Shown here: piece by piece, positions 14,787 through 24,022 of the stretch
Position numbering within the stretch: position 1 is the first letter of the stretch
How the letters are laid out: the number at the start of each line of letters is the position of its first letter
IMG/VR virus record: IMGVR_UViG_3300028577_000020
Span: 1 to 46,572 of that record
DNA from: a virus
Length of the DNA stretch: 46,572 nt
Strand: one strand, 5' to 3'
Notes under the pieces: model-generated
Databases searched by the model: none
What the model saw: only the letters and a program-made list of their open reading frames with translations
Told to the model about the DNA's origin: nothing
Program-made: the position numbers and the translations under genes

Positions 14787-17626
14787 TGAGTGAACCTCAT
14801 CTAGGCCTGTCGAAGCCTCAACAGGTGCAAGAGATCCTGAAGTGTGGTAAGGATCCCATCTACTTCATCAAGACCTACGTCAAAATTCAGCACCCGAAGA
14901 GGGGGACGATCCCGTTTGAGACCTACCCGTTTCAGGACGACTGCATCAATGACTTCAAAGAACACCGCCTCAACATCGTCCTGAAGTCACGGCAGTTGGG
15001 ACTATCGACGATCAGCGCGGCATACTCGCTGTGGCTGGCGATCTTTCACAAGGACAAGAATGTCCTCGTCATTGCGACCAAGCTACCCACGGCCATGAAC
15101 TTCATCAAGAAGATCAGGGTCATGTTGCAGAGCCTGCCCCCATGGCTGTTGCTACCCAAGTTTGAGCCCACCAAGCAGGCCATCGCCTTCAGCAATGGCT
15201 CGACGATCACCGCCATTCCGACGTCCGACGATGCCGGGCGATCGGAGGCCTTGTCACTGCTGATCGTTGATGAGGCTGCCTTCATCCGTGACTTTGAGGA
15301 GATCTGGACAGGACTGGCACCCACCTTCTCGACGGGAGGTAGTGCCATCATCTTGTCGACGCCCAATGGTGTCGGTGGCCAGTACTACCGCCTGTGGGTC
15401 GAGGCCGAGGCGGGCCTCAATGACTTCAATCCCATTAGGCTGATGTGGGATGTGCACCCGGAACACGATCAGGCGTGGTTTGTGAAGGAGAGCAGATCGC
15501 TGTCGAGGCGTAAGGTCGCTCAGGAGTTCTTGTGCGTGGGCGGTGATACCAAGATTGTGACGCCTGATGGGTACAAGATGGCAGAAGAGTTGCACATCGG
15601 CGACTTGGTCATGACGCACGTTGGTAGGTTTCGTCCTGTCACCCGGGTAAATAGTAGGCTTGTAAAAGACGGCGAGGAACTGTATGAGGTCAGTTCACCA
15701 GGTAGTCGTCAGTGTAAGTTCGTCTTGACTGGCAATCATCCCATGTTGTCATACCGTTTTCGTGCCAATCAGATCACGTCACTTCAATGGATTGAACAGA
15801 ATGCGTGTGAGCCATCGTGGATTGAGGCTACGACAATTGCCGGTACTCGTAAGACCACGGATCGAATTCTCAACGCGCTAGTACCAGTGTTTAGGCCTGA
15901 TGAACCCACTGAACGCTTGACGTCGATTGATTTGTCGACGCTTTACCCATCAGTCGATGTAACGCCTGACACGTGCCGCTATGTGAAGCAATGGGGTAGT
16001 ACTAAACGTCATGTGCCTGTTGACTTTGACTTAGGCATGTTTGTAGGATTGTACTTGGCTGAGGGGTGTAATGCACGGGGTGGGCTTGACATGGGGTTTC
16101 ACATTGATGAGATGGAGACACACGCTCGTTGGTGCGTTGATTTTCTCGAGAAGTTGGGTTGTCGAACGACGTTGTCTCCATCAGAGATTGCAAATGGTTG
16201 TCGTCTGTGGACACACAATAAACATGTTGGTGCGCTTGTCAGATCGTTTGTCATGGGTCAAACGGCTCCTATTAAACATCTTGATCTTGATAGGGTTCTA
16301 TCATGTGGCCGTGAGTTTATCAAAGGTCTATTGTATGGGCATCACGCGGGAGATGGTAATCACGAGCACACTACGAAGACATCCACGTTCAGTACTTCGT
16401 CGAAGTTGGTGTATCAATTACGTACCCTCAACACCATGTTTGGTCTGTATCCTCGGATCGGGCGTGTTGAACGTAGTAAAAAGAACCCAAAGCACCATGA
16501 TATGTGGTATCTCGAGTTTCAGGCAGGTGGGACGACGTACCGTGAATTGCTCGAACGCGGACAATTGTACAAGCCCGGATCAAGGACGCGTCTCATTGGT
16601 GAGTACTTTGTTGGTCAGCACTCATTGAAGGATATATCGCACCTTCGTGATGTCGATGGGGGTTACACCGTCTATGATATCAGTGTGGCCGATGACAATT
16701 CATTTGTTGCTCAATCTGCAGTTCTTCACAATTGCGACTTCATCACGTCGGGTGACACCTTCCTACAACCCGGTGACCTCGATGACCTAAAGTTGCAGAT
16801 CATGCAACCTGCGTCGAAGGAGGGCTTTGATCGCAACATCTGGGTCTGGAGCCCACCCATTGCTGGTCACACCTACGTCATCAGCGCCGACGTGTCGAGG
16901 GGCGATGCACGTGATTATTCGGCCTTTCACATCATCGATGCGGGTGACTGCGAAGTGGCCGCCGAGTACATGGGCAAGGTGCCGCCCGAGAAACTGGCCG
17001 ACATGTTGAACGAGTGGGGCCGCAAGTACAACGATGCCCTATTGGTGCCCGAGAACAACACCTTTGGCTACTTCGTCAACGTCAAACTCCGCGATGCGCT
17101 GGGCTACAAGAAGCTGTACTACACCAGCAACGGCGGCGACCCCTTCAATTACGTGCCCACCAACTCTGAGGAGCTGCCGGGTTTCCCGACTAACCAGAAG
17201 TCACGGGTGCAGATCCTGGCCAAGCTGGAGGAGATGATTCGCAACAAGACGTTGAAGACGTACTCACAGCGCCTCTATGATCAATTGCAGGCCTTCGTGT
17301 GGAACGGCAACAAGCCCATGGCCGGCAAGGACAGCTTCGATGACTTGATCATGAGCCTCGCCATTGGTTGTTGGTTGGTCGAGGGCAGCAATGGCCTCAG
17401 TGAACAGGCCGTCGCCATGTCGTACGCTATCCTCAATGCGACCCGCGTCCACGTTCGGGACATCAATCAGATGCCCGGCGGCGTCAACGAGGCACAGCCT
17501 TTGGTCAATCCCAACATCAAGGGCATGAATGCACAGAGTGTCTATCGACCACGCGACGCGTCGCAGGTGGCACCACGTAATCCGTACCAAAGAGACGTCA
17601 GTGACTTTCGCTGGTTGACTAGATGA
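14786..17626 (+). CDS. gp17: Terminase large subunit, T4 gp17-like, interrupted by an intein
   Basis: From ATG 14786 the precursor is 946 residues; removing a 400-residue intein leaves about 546. The ATPase half has a Walker A variant, IVLKSRQLGLSTISA, Walker B LLIVDEAAF, and a coupling motif ILSTPNGVGG. After the intein comes the RNase H-like nuclease: YVISADVSRGDARDYSAF with catalytic Asp, LVPENNTFG with Glu, and DSFDDLIMSLAIG with C-terminal Asp residues. The enzyme pumps DNA into the prohead through the portal and cuts concatemers. The intein sits between AQEFL and CDFITSG, at a conserved point joining ATPase and nuclease. Splicing must occur to make an active motor. It overlaps the upstream gene as TGATG. 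Confidence 0.93.
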   Translation: MSEPHLGLSKPQQVQEILKCGKDPIYFIKTYVKIQHPKRGTIPFETYPFQDDCINDFKEHRLNIVLKSRQLGLSTISAAYSLWLAIFHKDKNVLVIATKLPTAMNFIKKIRVMLQSLPPWLLLPKFEPTKQAIAFSNGSTITAIPTSDDAGRSEALSLLIVDEAAFIRDFEEIWTGLAPTFSTGGSAIILSTPNGVGGQYYRLWVEAEAGLNDFNPIRLMWDVHPEHDQAWFVKESRSLSRRKVAQEFLCVGGDTKIVTPDGYKMAEELHIGDLVMTHVGRFRPVTRVNSRLVKDGEELYEVSSPGSRQCKFVLTGNHPMLSYRFRANQITSLQWIEQNACEPSWIEATTIAGTRKTTDRILNALVPVFRPDEPTERLTSIDLSTLYPSVDVTPDTCRYVKQWGSTKRHVPVDFDLGMFVGLYLAEGCNARGGLDMGFHIDEMETHARWCVDFLEKLGCRTTLSPSEIANGCRLWTHNKHVGALVRSFVMGQTAPIKHLDLDRVLSCGREFIKGLLYGHHAGDGNHEHTTKTSTFSTSSKLVYQLRTLNTMFGLYPRIGRVERSKKNPKHHDMWYLEFQAGGTTYRELLERGQLYKPGSRTRLIGEYFVGQHSLKDISHLRDVDGGYTVYDISVADDNSFVAQSAVLHNCDFITSGDTFLQPGDLDDLKLQIMQPASKEGFDRNIWVWSPPIAGHTYVISADVSRGDARDYSAFHIIDAGDCEVAAEYMGKVPPEKLADMLNEWGRKYNDALLVPENNTFGYFVNVKLRDALGYKKLYYTSNGGDPFNYVPTNSEELPGFPTNQKSRVQILAKLEEMIRNKTLKTYSQRLYDQLQAFVWNGNKPMAGKDSFDDLIMSLAIGCWLVEGSNGLSEQAVAMSYAILNATRVHVRDINQMPGGVNEAQPLVNPNIKGMNAQSVYRPRDASQVAPRNPYQRDVSDFRWLTR
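15533..16732 (+). mobile_element. Intein with LAGLIDADG endonuclease in terminase
   Basis: This in-frame insertion of 400 residues occupies residues 250-649 of the precursor. It begins with Cys (CVGGDTKIVTPDGYK, block A), has block B in VLTGNHPMLSY, block F in TVYDISVADDNSFVAQ, and ends AVLHN before a Cys +1 residue (block G). All splicing residues are present: Cys1, block B His, terminal Asn with preceding His, and Cys+1. The central region has two LAGLIDADG-like helices, MFVGLYLAEG and FIKGLLYGHHAGDG, with acidic residues kept. It is therefore likely an active homing intein. Its base composition is AT-richer than the flanking exteins. Confidence 0.92.
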
Positions 17627-17663
17627 ACGGGTGGCGAATACCTATGATTGCAGAAGGATGCCC

Positions 17664-18299
17664 ATGACGACCCAAACTCCCAAGATCGGCCTACTGAGAC
17701 TGCGGCACCTGATCAACGAAGAGACCTCGCAGGTCACTGAAGCCGTCGACCACGCCAGCGCCGCGGCCATCGTCGGCGGTGCCTCGAACCTGTTGAAGGC
17801 GATCGAGAAGTTCAAGGAGAAGGCGTCGCCTGCCGCCGTCAATGCGCTGACGCCGCACTTGGGCAACATTGAGAAGGTGCTGGAGGACATGGTCAATACC
17901 CCGGGCTCCTACGTCGCCAGGGTCAAGGTGGAGCCCAAGAAGGTGTCGCTAAAGGCCGTGAAGAAGGAAGGTGCCTTGAAGGAGGCCACGGGCGGCGACG
18001 GCAAGCTCGAGAAGGTAACGGAGCAGAACTGGCAGCACCTCGAAGTGGGCAACACCTACCTCGTCAAGGCGGGTCGAGACCGCACGCAGAGCAACTTCGT
18101 GGGTTGGGTCGACAAGAACGGCGAGCACACCGACAACGAGGATCCGACGCAGGTTGACCTGAAGTTCGTCGACGTCAAGGATGGCTTCGAGTGGACGGCT
18201 TACCACCACGACGGGGGCTATGCGGTGGGTTCAAGTGCGGATGCGCTGTACGTGAAGGAGACGGATCAATATGATGGGCTCGGCGAGGTGGTGCCGTGA
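17664..18299 (+). CDS. Unknown protein with N-terminal helix motif, 211 aa
   Basis: The start is ATG 17664, placed 6 bases after AGAAGG; an earlier GTG at 17631 would add non-native residues. The N-terminus IGLLRLRHLINEETSQV is one of the recurrent helix motifs. Then comes a helical region (about 30-85) rich in Ala and Lys, a Lys-rich linker, and a C-terminal beta domain (NTYLVKAGRDRTQSNFVGWV, FEWTAYHHDGGYAVG). No known domain is recognised. It lies between terminase and portal, and its stop overlaps the next start as GTGA. A capsid or prohead-associated role is inferred only from position. Confidence 0.6.
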   Translation: MTTQTPKIGLLRLRHLINEETSQVTEAVDHASAAAIVGGASNLLKAIEKFKEKASPAAVNALTPHLGNIEKVLEDMVNTPGSYVARVKVEPKKVSLKAVKKEGALKEATGGDGKLEKVTEQNWQHLEVGNTYLVKAGRDRTQSNFVGWVDKNGEHTDNEDPTQVDLKFVDVKDGFEWTAYHHDGGYAVGSSADALYVKETDQYDGLGEVVP

Positions 18300-18601
18300 T
18301 TCGTGTCAGCGTTGAGCGGTTGAGGCGATTGATCAAGGAAGAGATTGAGGATCACCCTAAGATTATGACGCTGGCACAGGTGAAGCAGCAGTTTCCTGAC
18401 GCATACAAGTACCTGTTGAATGGTGACATGCAGGACCTCAATGGTCGTGACATCAAGACACCCAAACATCTGCAGCACTACATGGACGCCTGTGACTCCT
18501 ACTTCTTCATTGACGGTACGGGTCAACTTCACATGAAGGATGCCTATGAACACGAGGTCTGGGATCCTGAGAAGAAGATGTTTTGGTGGCCGCAGGCGTG
18601 A
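18296..18601 (+). CDS. Unknown protein with N-terminal helix motif, 101 aa
   Basis: This GTG-started frame overlaps the upstream stop (GTGA). The product begins IRVSVERLRRLIKEEIEDHP, the clearest copy of the recurrent helix motif. The rest is a compact acidic-aromatic domain (TLAQVKQQFPDAYKYLLNGD, then DSYFFIDGTGQLHMKDA and VWDPEKKMFWWPQA). Nothing enzymatic is visible. Its place just before the portal gene suggests a head-related role, but this is inference. Confidence 0.55.
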   Translation: MIRVSVERLRRLIKEEIEDHPKIMTLAQVKQQFPDAYKYLLNGDMQDLNGRDIKTPKHLQHYMDACDSYFFIDGTGQLHMKDAYEHEVWDPEKKMFWWPQA

Positions 18602-18612
18602 CGTTTGTGATG

Positions 18613-18618
18613 TAGGAT
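18613..18618 (+). promoter_or_regulatory. -10-like hexamer TAGGAT before the portal gene
   Basis: TAGGAT lies in the 59-base gap before the portal ATG at 18661, leaving a leader of roughly 36 bases that contains AGAGGGG as ribosome site. Confidence 0.35.
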
Positions 18619-18660
18619 CGAACGAAGGGAGCTCTCTCTTGACTAGAGGGGCACAGAAGA

Positions 18661-21600
18661 ATGGCGAAACGCGAACCTAGAAGCCTCTTTAGAAGGTTAA
18701 GTCGACTTTTCAAGAGTGGCCCAGTCGTGAAGAGGAAGATACGTGCCCTCGACACGAGCATTGCTGTCGCCGATAAGACGAAGAGCTCGGGTACCCTGCT
18801 CTTTCAGAAGTCGTTGTCTCCCACGTATGCGACGATCACGAGCAACGCATACAATCTCTCGGAACGATTAATGAGGTATCAAGATTTTCAAGAGATGGAA
18901 TATAGTGTTGACGGTGCGACCTTGATTGCCCAACCTGATGGGTTCAAGACAATCGCCGAGTTGGCTGCGGAGTGTGAAGCAGATCCCAACAAGACGTTCA
19001 TCGTTTACTCTTATGACCATGAGCAGAAGCGCATTGTACCTGCATGGGGTAAGCAGGCGCGCCAAACGTGTGTTGACCATGCGTGGAAGGTGACGTTCGA
19101 TAACGGCAAGTCGCTGACGTTGAGCCCCGAACACCGCTTGATGTTGCGCGATGGTACGTATCGCAAGACTGAGGACTTACAGCCTGGCGATGCGATGATG
19201 CCATTCTACCGCAAGGATCTGTTTGCGAACGCAGAAGAGGGCACTAAGGGGTACTCGTGGGTCTACACGATGGATGGACGTTTTCGCGGGTGGACGAAGG
19301 AACACCAGCTGGTATCTGAGTGGGTGGCCGGACGAGAGTTGACTGAGGATGAGTGCGTTCACCACATCAACTTCGTCAAGACCGACAACAGGCCTGAGAA
19401 CTTGCGTATCATGACGAAGAGCGACCACAGCTCGTACCATGCAGCGCTCAACAATGGGGTGAAGTGGGCGCCAGAGAATCAAGAATGGATCGAAAGGTTC
19501 AAAAAACAGCACGCAGAGTGGATGCGTAACAATGCACCATCGCGCCGCAACGATGTCACGTTCTCTAGAATCATTCAGATCGCTGAGAAGGTTGGCTTCG
19601 ACATCACCAAAGTGTCCAGGGCCCTTAATGTCACTACGTTCTTGGTTCATGAGCGGCTCACTGCCAATGGGTTTCCTACGTTCGAAGCGTTTACAGCGGC
19701 ATATGGTCACGGTATACCTGAGGTTGTCATTCATCAGGCCTCAAAGCTAACGCGTGAACTGTCGCTTGACACGATCAAACACTTGATTGTTGAGGCAGAC
19801 ACCAAACGTTCGATGGCGGTGAAGTTAGGTTGTACCGTCAATGTCCTCGATAAGTTCCTCAATCGGCGCATTAATCGAACGTGGAATGATGTGAGGAAGG
19901 AATGTGGGTTGACTACCTACAAACAAATTCGTCAAGGAGGTCGTCCCAAGGGTTCAAACGGCAGCGATCTCACGTTCAAACAGATCTGTGATGCTTTCGA
20001 ACCAGGCCTCACCTTGCCACGTCTGACTGAAAAGCTAGGTGTCAACAAGAATACGATTATCTCTCGCCTTGCGCAGAACGGCTTCAAGAAGTTTAGTGAG
20101 TTCGGCGCATCTTACCAGAACTGCAAGGTCGTTTCTGTCGAGTACGTCGGCATCATTCCCCTCTATGACCTCACAGTCGATGGTTACAAGAACTTTGCAA
20201 CCGACAGCGTCATCTCACACAACACCCCTGAGATCGCTGCCGCGATGGACATCTATGCCGATGAGACCGTCGCCGCAGATGAGAAGGGCATGTGCCTCCA
20301 CGTCTACTCCGACAATGAGAAGATCAAGGAGCTGCTCGAGGACCTCTTCTACAACGTCCTCAACATTGAATTCAACTTGCGCTCGTGGGCTCGTAACCTC
20401 TGCAAGTACGGCGACTTCTTCCTCTACAATGACGTGTCGCCCGAGTACGGCGTCGTCAACGCTTTCCCGATCCCGGTCAACGAGGTCGAGCGCGAAGAGA
20501 ACTATGACCGTGAAGATCCCTTCGCCGTCCGTTATCGTTGGGTGACGTTGGGCAACAGGACGCTCGAAAATTGGGAGGTGACCCACTTCCGCTTGTTGGG
20601 CAATGACATGTTCCTCCCATATGGCTCGTCGATCATTGAGCCCGCGCGCCGCATCTGGCGCCAGCTCATCCTGATCGAGGACGCCATGTTGGTCTACCGC
20701 GTCGTGCGTGCCCCCGAGCGCCGCGTTTTCTACATTGACGTGGCCAACGTGCCCGCGACTGAAGTCAACAATTACATCGAACAGCAACGTCAACAGATGA
20801 GGACGACGCCGGTCGTTGACAACCAAACTGGCCGCGTCGACCTACGCTATAATCCGATGTCCGTTGAGGAGGACTTTTTCATCCCGGTGCGTGGTGGCGA
20901 GAGCGGCACTAAGATCGACACGTTGGCGGGTGGTGTCAACACTGCCGCAGTTGAGGACGTCGCCTACATTCAGAAGAAGCTGTTCGCTGCACTGAAGATC
21001 CCGCGGGCCTACTTGGGCTACGATGAGATGTTGAGCAGCAAGGCGACGCTGGCACAGGAGGACATTCGGTTCTCCCGCACCATCTCCGTCATTCAGAAGA
21101 CGATGATGGCCGAGCTCAATAAGTTGGCCATCATTCACCTGTACGCTCATGGCTTTGACAATGAGGACCTGCAGAACTTCACCCTACGCCTCAGCAATCC
21201 GTCGACCGTCGCTCAACAGCAGAAGTTGGAGCTGTGGCGCGCCAAGTTTGAAATTGCGGGTTCGGCCCCCGAGGGTATGGCCAGCAAGAAGTTCATTCGC
21301 AAGGAGATCTGGGGATTGAACGACGAGCAGATGGAGGCCATCGACGAGGAACGGTTGGCTGAAAAGAAGATCGATGATGCCATCGAGGCAGGTGAGGGTG
21401 CTGACGACGGTGGAGGCGGGGGTGCAGGTGGAGGCGGGGGTGACGATGACCTCTTTGGAGACGCCGGCGCTGGTGGTGGCGATGAAGGTGGCGGCGCCGA
21501 AGAAGCAGGTGGTGGCGAAGAGAAGGCTCCACCTGAAGAGAATGCGGGTGAAGAACCCGAAGAAGAGGTTGAGCCCGGCGCTCAATTGTTGACCAGCGGC

Positions 21601-22104
21601 GACGACAATGACAATGAGTCATTCGCATTGAAGTTGGGTGACAGCGATGATAGCAAACCCATCAAGCCCAAGTCGCAGCTCCAAAAGGCCCTCTATAACA
21701 ACAGTCGCCACCGCAACCACGGTGCCAGCAAGACGCACATGCCTGACTTTCAGAAGATGACGTCGAATGACAATCCCGCGATGGAAGATCCCTACGACAA
21801 TGATTGGTTGAAGTCAGTCGTGACGAATCCATTCGCTGAGGGTAGTTCGCCTCCCATCGGGCGCCGGACGAGACTGTCTGCTGACATTATGTCAACAATG
21901 AGGAGAATGACAGCTAAGTTCACTGCCGATGGTGAGGTTACTCGAGCTACGTTGAATGAGGGCCGTGATGTGCAGGATGAGATCGATGGAGGAGGTCAAT
22001 CCATGTTCGATCTTGACATTGATGCTGACGTTACGCCGAGTCGCGGTCAGCTCAACGAGAGCGCAGTACTTATTGGTGATCCCACCGGGGAGGACGACGA
22101 ATGA
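18661..22104 (+). CDS. gp20: Portal vertex protein, T4 gp20-like, interrupted by an intein
   Basis: The precursor is 1,147 residues; without the 440-residue intein it is about 707, longer than T4 gp20 (524). Extein marks of T4-type portals are RYQDFQEMEY joined to TPEIAAAMDIYADET, then DFFLYNDVSPEYG, VTHFRLLGNDMFLPYGSS, EPARRIWRQLILIEDAMLVY, RVVRAPERRVFYIDV and LFAALKIPRAYLGYDE. The portal is the dodecameric DNA channel to which terminase docks. The extra length is a C-terminal tail: a Gly-rich and Asp/Glu-rich low-complexity stretch (from about residue 918), then a basic segment, probably projecting into the head interior. The start has AGAGGGG upstream. The stop overlaps the next ATG as ATGA. 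Confidence 0.92.
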   Translation: MAKREPRSLFRRLSRLFKSGPVVKRKIRALDTSIAVADKTKSSGTLLFQKSLSPTYATITSNAYNLSERLMRYQDFQEMEYSVDGATLIAQPDGFKTIAELAAECEADPNKTFIVYSYDHEQKRIVPAWGKQARQTCVDHAWKVTFDNGKSLTLSPEHRLMLRDGTYRKTEDLQPGDAMMPFYRKDLFANAEEGTKGYSWVYTMDGRFRGWTKEHQLVSEWVAGRELTEDECVHHINFVKTDNRPENLRIMTKSDHSSYHAALNNGVKWAPENQEWIERFKKQHAEWMRNNAPSRRNDVTFSRIIQIAEKVGFDITKVSRALNVTTFLVHERLTANGFPTFEAFTAAYGHGIPEVVIHQASKLTRELSLDTIKHLIVEADTKRSMAVKLGCTVNVLDKFLNRRINRTWNDVRKECGLTTYKQIRQGGRPKGSNGSDLTFKQICDAFEPGLTLPRLTEKLGVNKNTIISRLAQNGFKKFSEFGASYQNCKVVSVEYVGIIPLYDLTVDGYKNFATDSVISHNTPEIAAAMDIYADETVAADEKGMCLHVYSDNEKIKELLEDLFYNVLNIEFNLRSWARNLCKYGDFFLYNDVSPEYGVVNAFPIPVNEVEREENYDREDPFAVRYRWVTLGNRTLENWEVTHFRLLGNDMFLPYGSSIIEPARRIWRQLILIEDAMLVYRVVRAPERRVFYIDVANVPATEVNNYIEQQRQQMRTTPVVDNQTGRVDLRYNPMSVEEDFFIPVRGGESGTKIDTLAGGVNTAAVEDVAYIQKKLFAALKIPRAYLGYDEMLSSKATLAQEDIRFSRTISVIQKTMMAELNKLAIIHLYAHGFDNEDLQNFTLRLSNPSTVAQQQKLELWRAKFEIAGSAPEGMASKKFIRKEIWGLNDEQMEAIDEERLAEKKIDDAIEAGEGADDGGGGGAGGGGGDDDLFGDAGAGGGDEGGGAEEAGGGEEKAPPEENAGEEPEEEVEPGAQLLTSGDDNDNESFALKLGDSDDSKPIKPKSQLQKALYNNSRHRNHGASKTHMPDFQKMTSNDNPAMEDPYDNDWLKSVVTNPFAEGSSPPIGRRTRLSADIMSTMRRMTAKFTADGEVTRATLNEGRDVQDEIDGGGQSMFDLDIDADVTPSRGQLNESAVLIGDPTGEDDE
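18904..20223 (+). mobile_element. Ser1 intein with HNH endonuclease in portal protein
   Basis: The insertion spans residues 82-521 of the precursor (440 residues). It starts with Ser, not Cys (SVDGATLIAQPDGFK, block A). Block B is LTLSPEHRLMLRDG, block F is PLYDLTVDGYKNFAT, and it ends VISHN before Thr+1. An HNH domain is seen in CVHHINFVKTDNRPENLRI followed by KSDHSSYH. Beyond it come at least three helix-turn-helix-like repeats (FDITKVSRALNVTTFLVHE, DTKRSMAVKLGCTVNVLD, LPRLTEKLGVNKNTIISR) likely to bind DNA. Ser1 and Thr+1 are both allowed nucleophiles but are a less common pairing. Confidence 0.9.
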
Positions 22105-22967
22105 AGCCTAGGTCAAATTCACACAACAAACGCCGAAATACCGGGCTCCTCTACGAGTTTTTGGTCTACAGCATCTCGCGTGCGTTGGTTGAGAACAACA
22201 CCAAACGCTCGAACGTGGCACTCAAGGTGATTCGTCGGCACTTTAAGCCGGGCTGTGAGCTGTACCGAGAATTTCGTCTCATCAACTCTCTGCTCAGGAC
22301 GACGGTGTCGAGCGAGGCCATTGCCGCGTCGATCATTCAAGAAGCCAAGCTTGCAGCTCGTTCGCACGATGTTGCAAAGCTCGATCGTGAAAAGTCCGTA
22401 TTGATCAACACCATCAATCGCGCGATCAACGATAGCGACTTCTACGATCACCAGGTCAATGAGTACAAGATGTATGCAACGGTACAGACGCTGTTGAACG
22501 ACTGGCGTGTTGCCGACAGTGACCTAGGTAGGGTCGCTCAGTATGAGGATCAATTGTTGAAGTGGTTGGTGACTGAGAAGGCAACGCCCGTCGACACCGT
22601 GGTCTCAGATGACAGTCCCGGGCACAGTCGATTGTTGATGAAGATGATGATGAAGCGCCTCAATGAGAAGTACGCTCACGCGCTCAGCGATACTCAAAAG
22701 CAACTGCTCCGTGCCTACGCCTTCTCGACGGCCAACGACGATCCTGCCTCAATCAAGCTCAAACTTCAGGAAGTCCGCCAGGGACTGGTCATGGAGATTG
22801 AGCTCTATCAACGCAATAATCCAGACGACGTTCACATCAACAAGAAGCTCGAAGAAGTCTACAATCACCTCGCGGGTGAGACGTTCGACGTGGTTGATGA
22901 TGATGCGGTGACGCGGTTCATGCTGTACACCAAGCTCAGCACTGAACTCACTTCGGAGGGAACATGA
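22101..22967 (+). CDS. Conserved head-region protein between portal and protease
   Basis: This mostly helical 288-residue protein starts MKPRSNSHNKRRNTGLLYEF. It has LVYSISRALVENNTKRSNVAL and a long run of helices to the end; there is no catalytic motif. It overlaps the portal stop and the protease start, both as ATGA, so it is part of one translationally coupled head unit. T4 has the small core genes 67 and 68 here, so a prohead-core role is plausible from position alone. Sequence similarity to 67/68 is not evident. The type is familiar from other large T4-like phages as an uncharacterised protein. Confidence 0.7.
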   Translation: MKPRSNSHNKRRNTGLLYEFLVYSISRALVENNTKRSNVALKVIRRHFKPGCELYREFRLINSLLRTTVSSEAIAASIIQEAKLAARSHDVAKLDREKSVLINTINRAINDSDFYDHQVNEYKMYATVQTLLNDWRVADSDLGRVAQYEDQLLKWLVTEKATPVDTVVSDDSPGHSRLLMKMMMKRLNEKYAHALSDTQKQLLRAYAFSTANDDPASIKLKLQEVRQGLVMEIELYQRNNPDDVHINKKLEEVYNHLAGETFDVVDDDAVTRFMLYTKLSTELTSEGT

Positions 22968-23638
22968 CTAATACAGCCAACTTGAGGCGCCTTGAGAGTT
23001 ACGACGTCTTTGACTATAAAGTAGTCACTGAAGACGTACCGGCTCGGATCACTGAGGACACCAAGGGCAACAAGGTCGAAGTGCCGGCGACCAAGAAGAT
23101 CATGATGAAGGGTATCCTGCAGAAGGCAGACACTCTCAACCAGAACGGCAGGATTTACCCGCTCGCGATTCTCGATCGTGAGTGCCGCAACTATCAGAAG
23201 TTCATTCTCGAGAACCGTGCCACCGGTGAGCTCGATCACCCCGACAGCTCCGTCATCAACTTGAAGAACGTTTCGCACATCGTGCGCGAGGCCTACATCG
23301 AGAACGGCACTGTCTTGGGCACCATTGAAGTCCTTGACAAAACGCCGTCGGGCGCCATTCTCAAAGGGTTGGTGGATTCAGGCGTCAAGATCGGCATCTC
23401 CAGCCGCGGCGTGGGTTCAACGCGGAAGCAGGGCGAGTACCAAGTCGTCCAGGACGATTTTCAGCTGATCTGCTGGGACGTTGTGAGCGAACCGTCAACG
23501 CCTCAAGCATTCATGATTCCCGAAGGAAAAGAGATCACGTCTGCCGAATTGAAGCAGCTCTTCAGCAAGTCAGATCGGATTGACCGCGTCTTGAACGAGA
23601 TTTTGTTGCGTGGCGTGCCAACCAAGGATGTGAGGTGA
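22964..23638 (+). CDS. gp21: Prohead core protease, T4 gp21-like
   Basis: This 224-residue serine protease of the prohead-protease superfamily carries the catalytic His in ATGELDHPDSSVINL and the Ser in VKIGISSRGVGS, with VSEPSTPQAFM near the C-terminus as in T4-like proteases. The length matches T4 gp21 (212). It cleaves the scaffold and head proteins during maturation, at sites usually ending in Glu. A Glu-Ile-Leu-Leu-rich C-terminus could be the auto-inhibitory part. ATGA overlap couples it to the preceding gene; a GTG-started structural gene follows after three bases. Confidence 0.93.
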   Translation: MTNTANLRRLESYDVFDYKVVTEDVPARITEDTKGNKVEVPATKKIMMKGILQKADTLNQNGRIYPLAILDRECRNYQKFILENRATGELDHPDSSVINLKNVSHIVREAYIENGTVLGTIEVLDKTPSGAILKGLVDSGVKIGISSRGVGSTRKQGEYQVVQDDFQLICWDVVSEPSTPQAFMIPEGKEITSAELKQLFSKSDRIDRVLNEILLRGVPTKDVR

Positions 23639-23641
23639 TCA

Positions 23642-24022
23642 GTGCCCCTAGGAACTCCCCCTGCCGGATTTAGTTTCTCGCCCGAGTACCAGTCGGCGGC
23701 TTTACCGTGGGTGACGTCATCGCTCGCGACGAGTGGTTCGGCAGAGATTGACTTTCCGTTCATCACCCGGTTCATTGCCATCACCAACTCGTCGACTAGC
23801 TCGCTGTCGTTGGCCTTCAGTCTCAATGGCAGCAATGGTAACAACAAGATCCTCATCCCCGGCAACACCTACGTCAATCTGGAGTACCGCGTGGCCAGCG
23901 TGTGGATCAGGGCTGAGGCGTCGGGTTCTCTACAGTACAGCATTGCCGCCGGTCTGACGACGATCCCCGCCAACAGCATGCCGTCGTTGTCAGGTAGCGC
24001 CGGGTGGTCCGGCGTGGGCTAA
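23642..24022 (+). CDS. Small beta-rich structural protein, 126 aa
   Basis: The GTG start is preceded by GAGGTGA. The product (MPLGTPPAGFSFSPEYQSAA) is almost entirely beta with Ser, Thr and Gly: FPFITRFIAITNSST, LSLAFSLNGSNGNN, TYVNLEYRVASVWIRAEASG and LQYSIAAGLTTIP. This composition fits a small jelly-roll or head decoration protein. No named family is certain; similar proteins are seen near capsid genes of large T4-like phages. Its stop TAA overlaps the deformylase ATG. Confidence 0.65.
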   Translation: MPLGTPPAGFSFSPEYQSAALPWVTSSLATSGSAEIDFPFITRFIAITNSSTSSLSLAFSLNGSNGNNKILIPGNTYVNLEYRVASVWIRAEASGSLQYSIAAGLTTIPANSMPSLSGSAGWSGVG

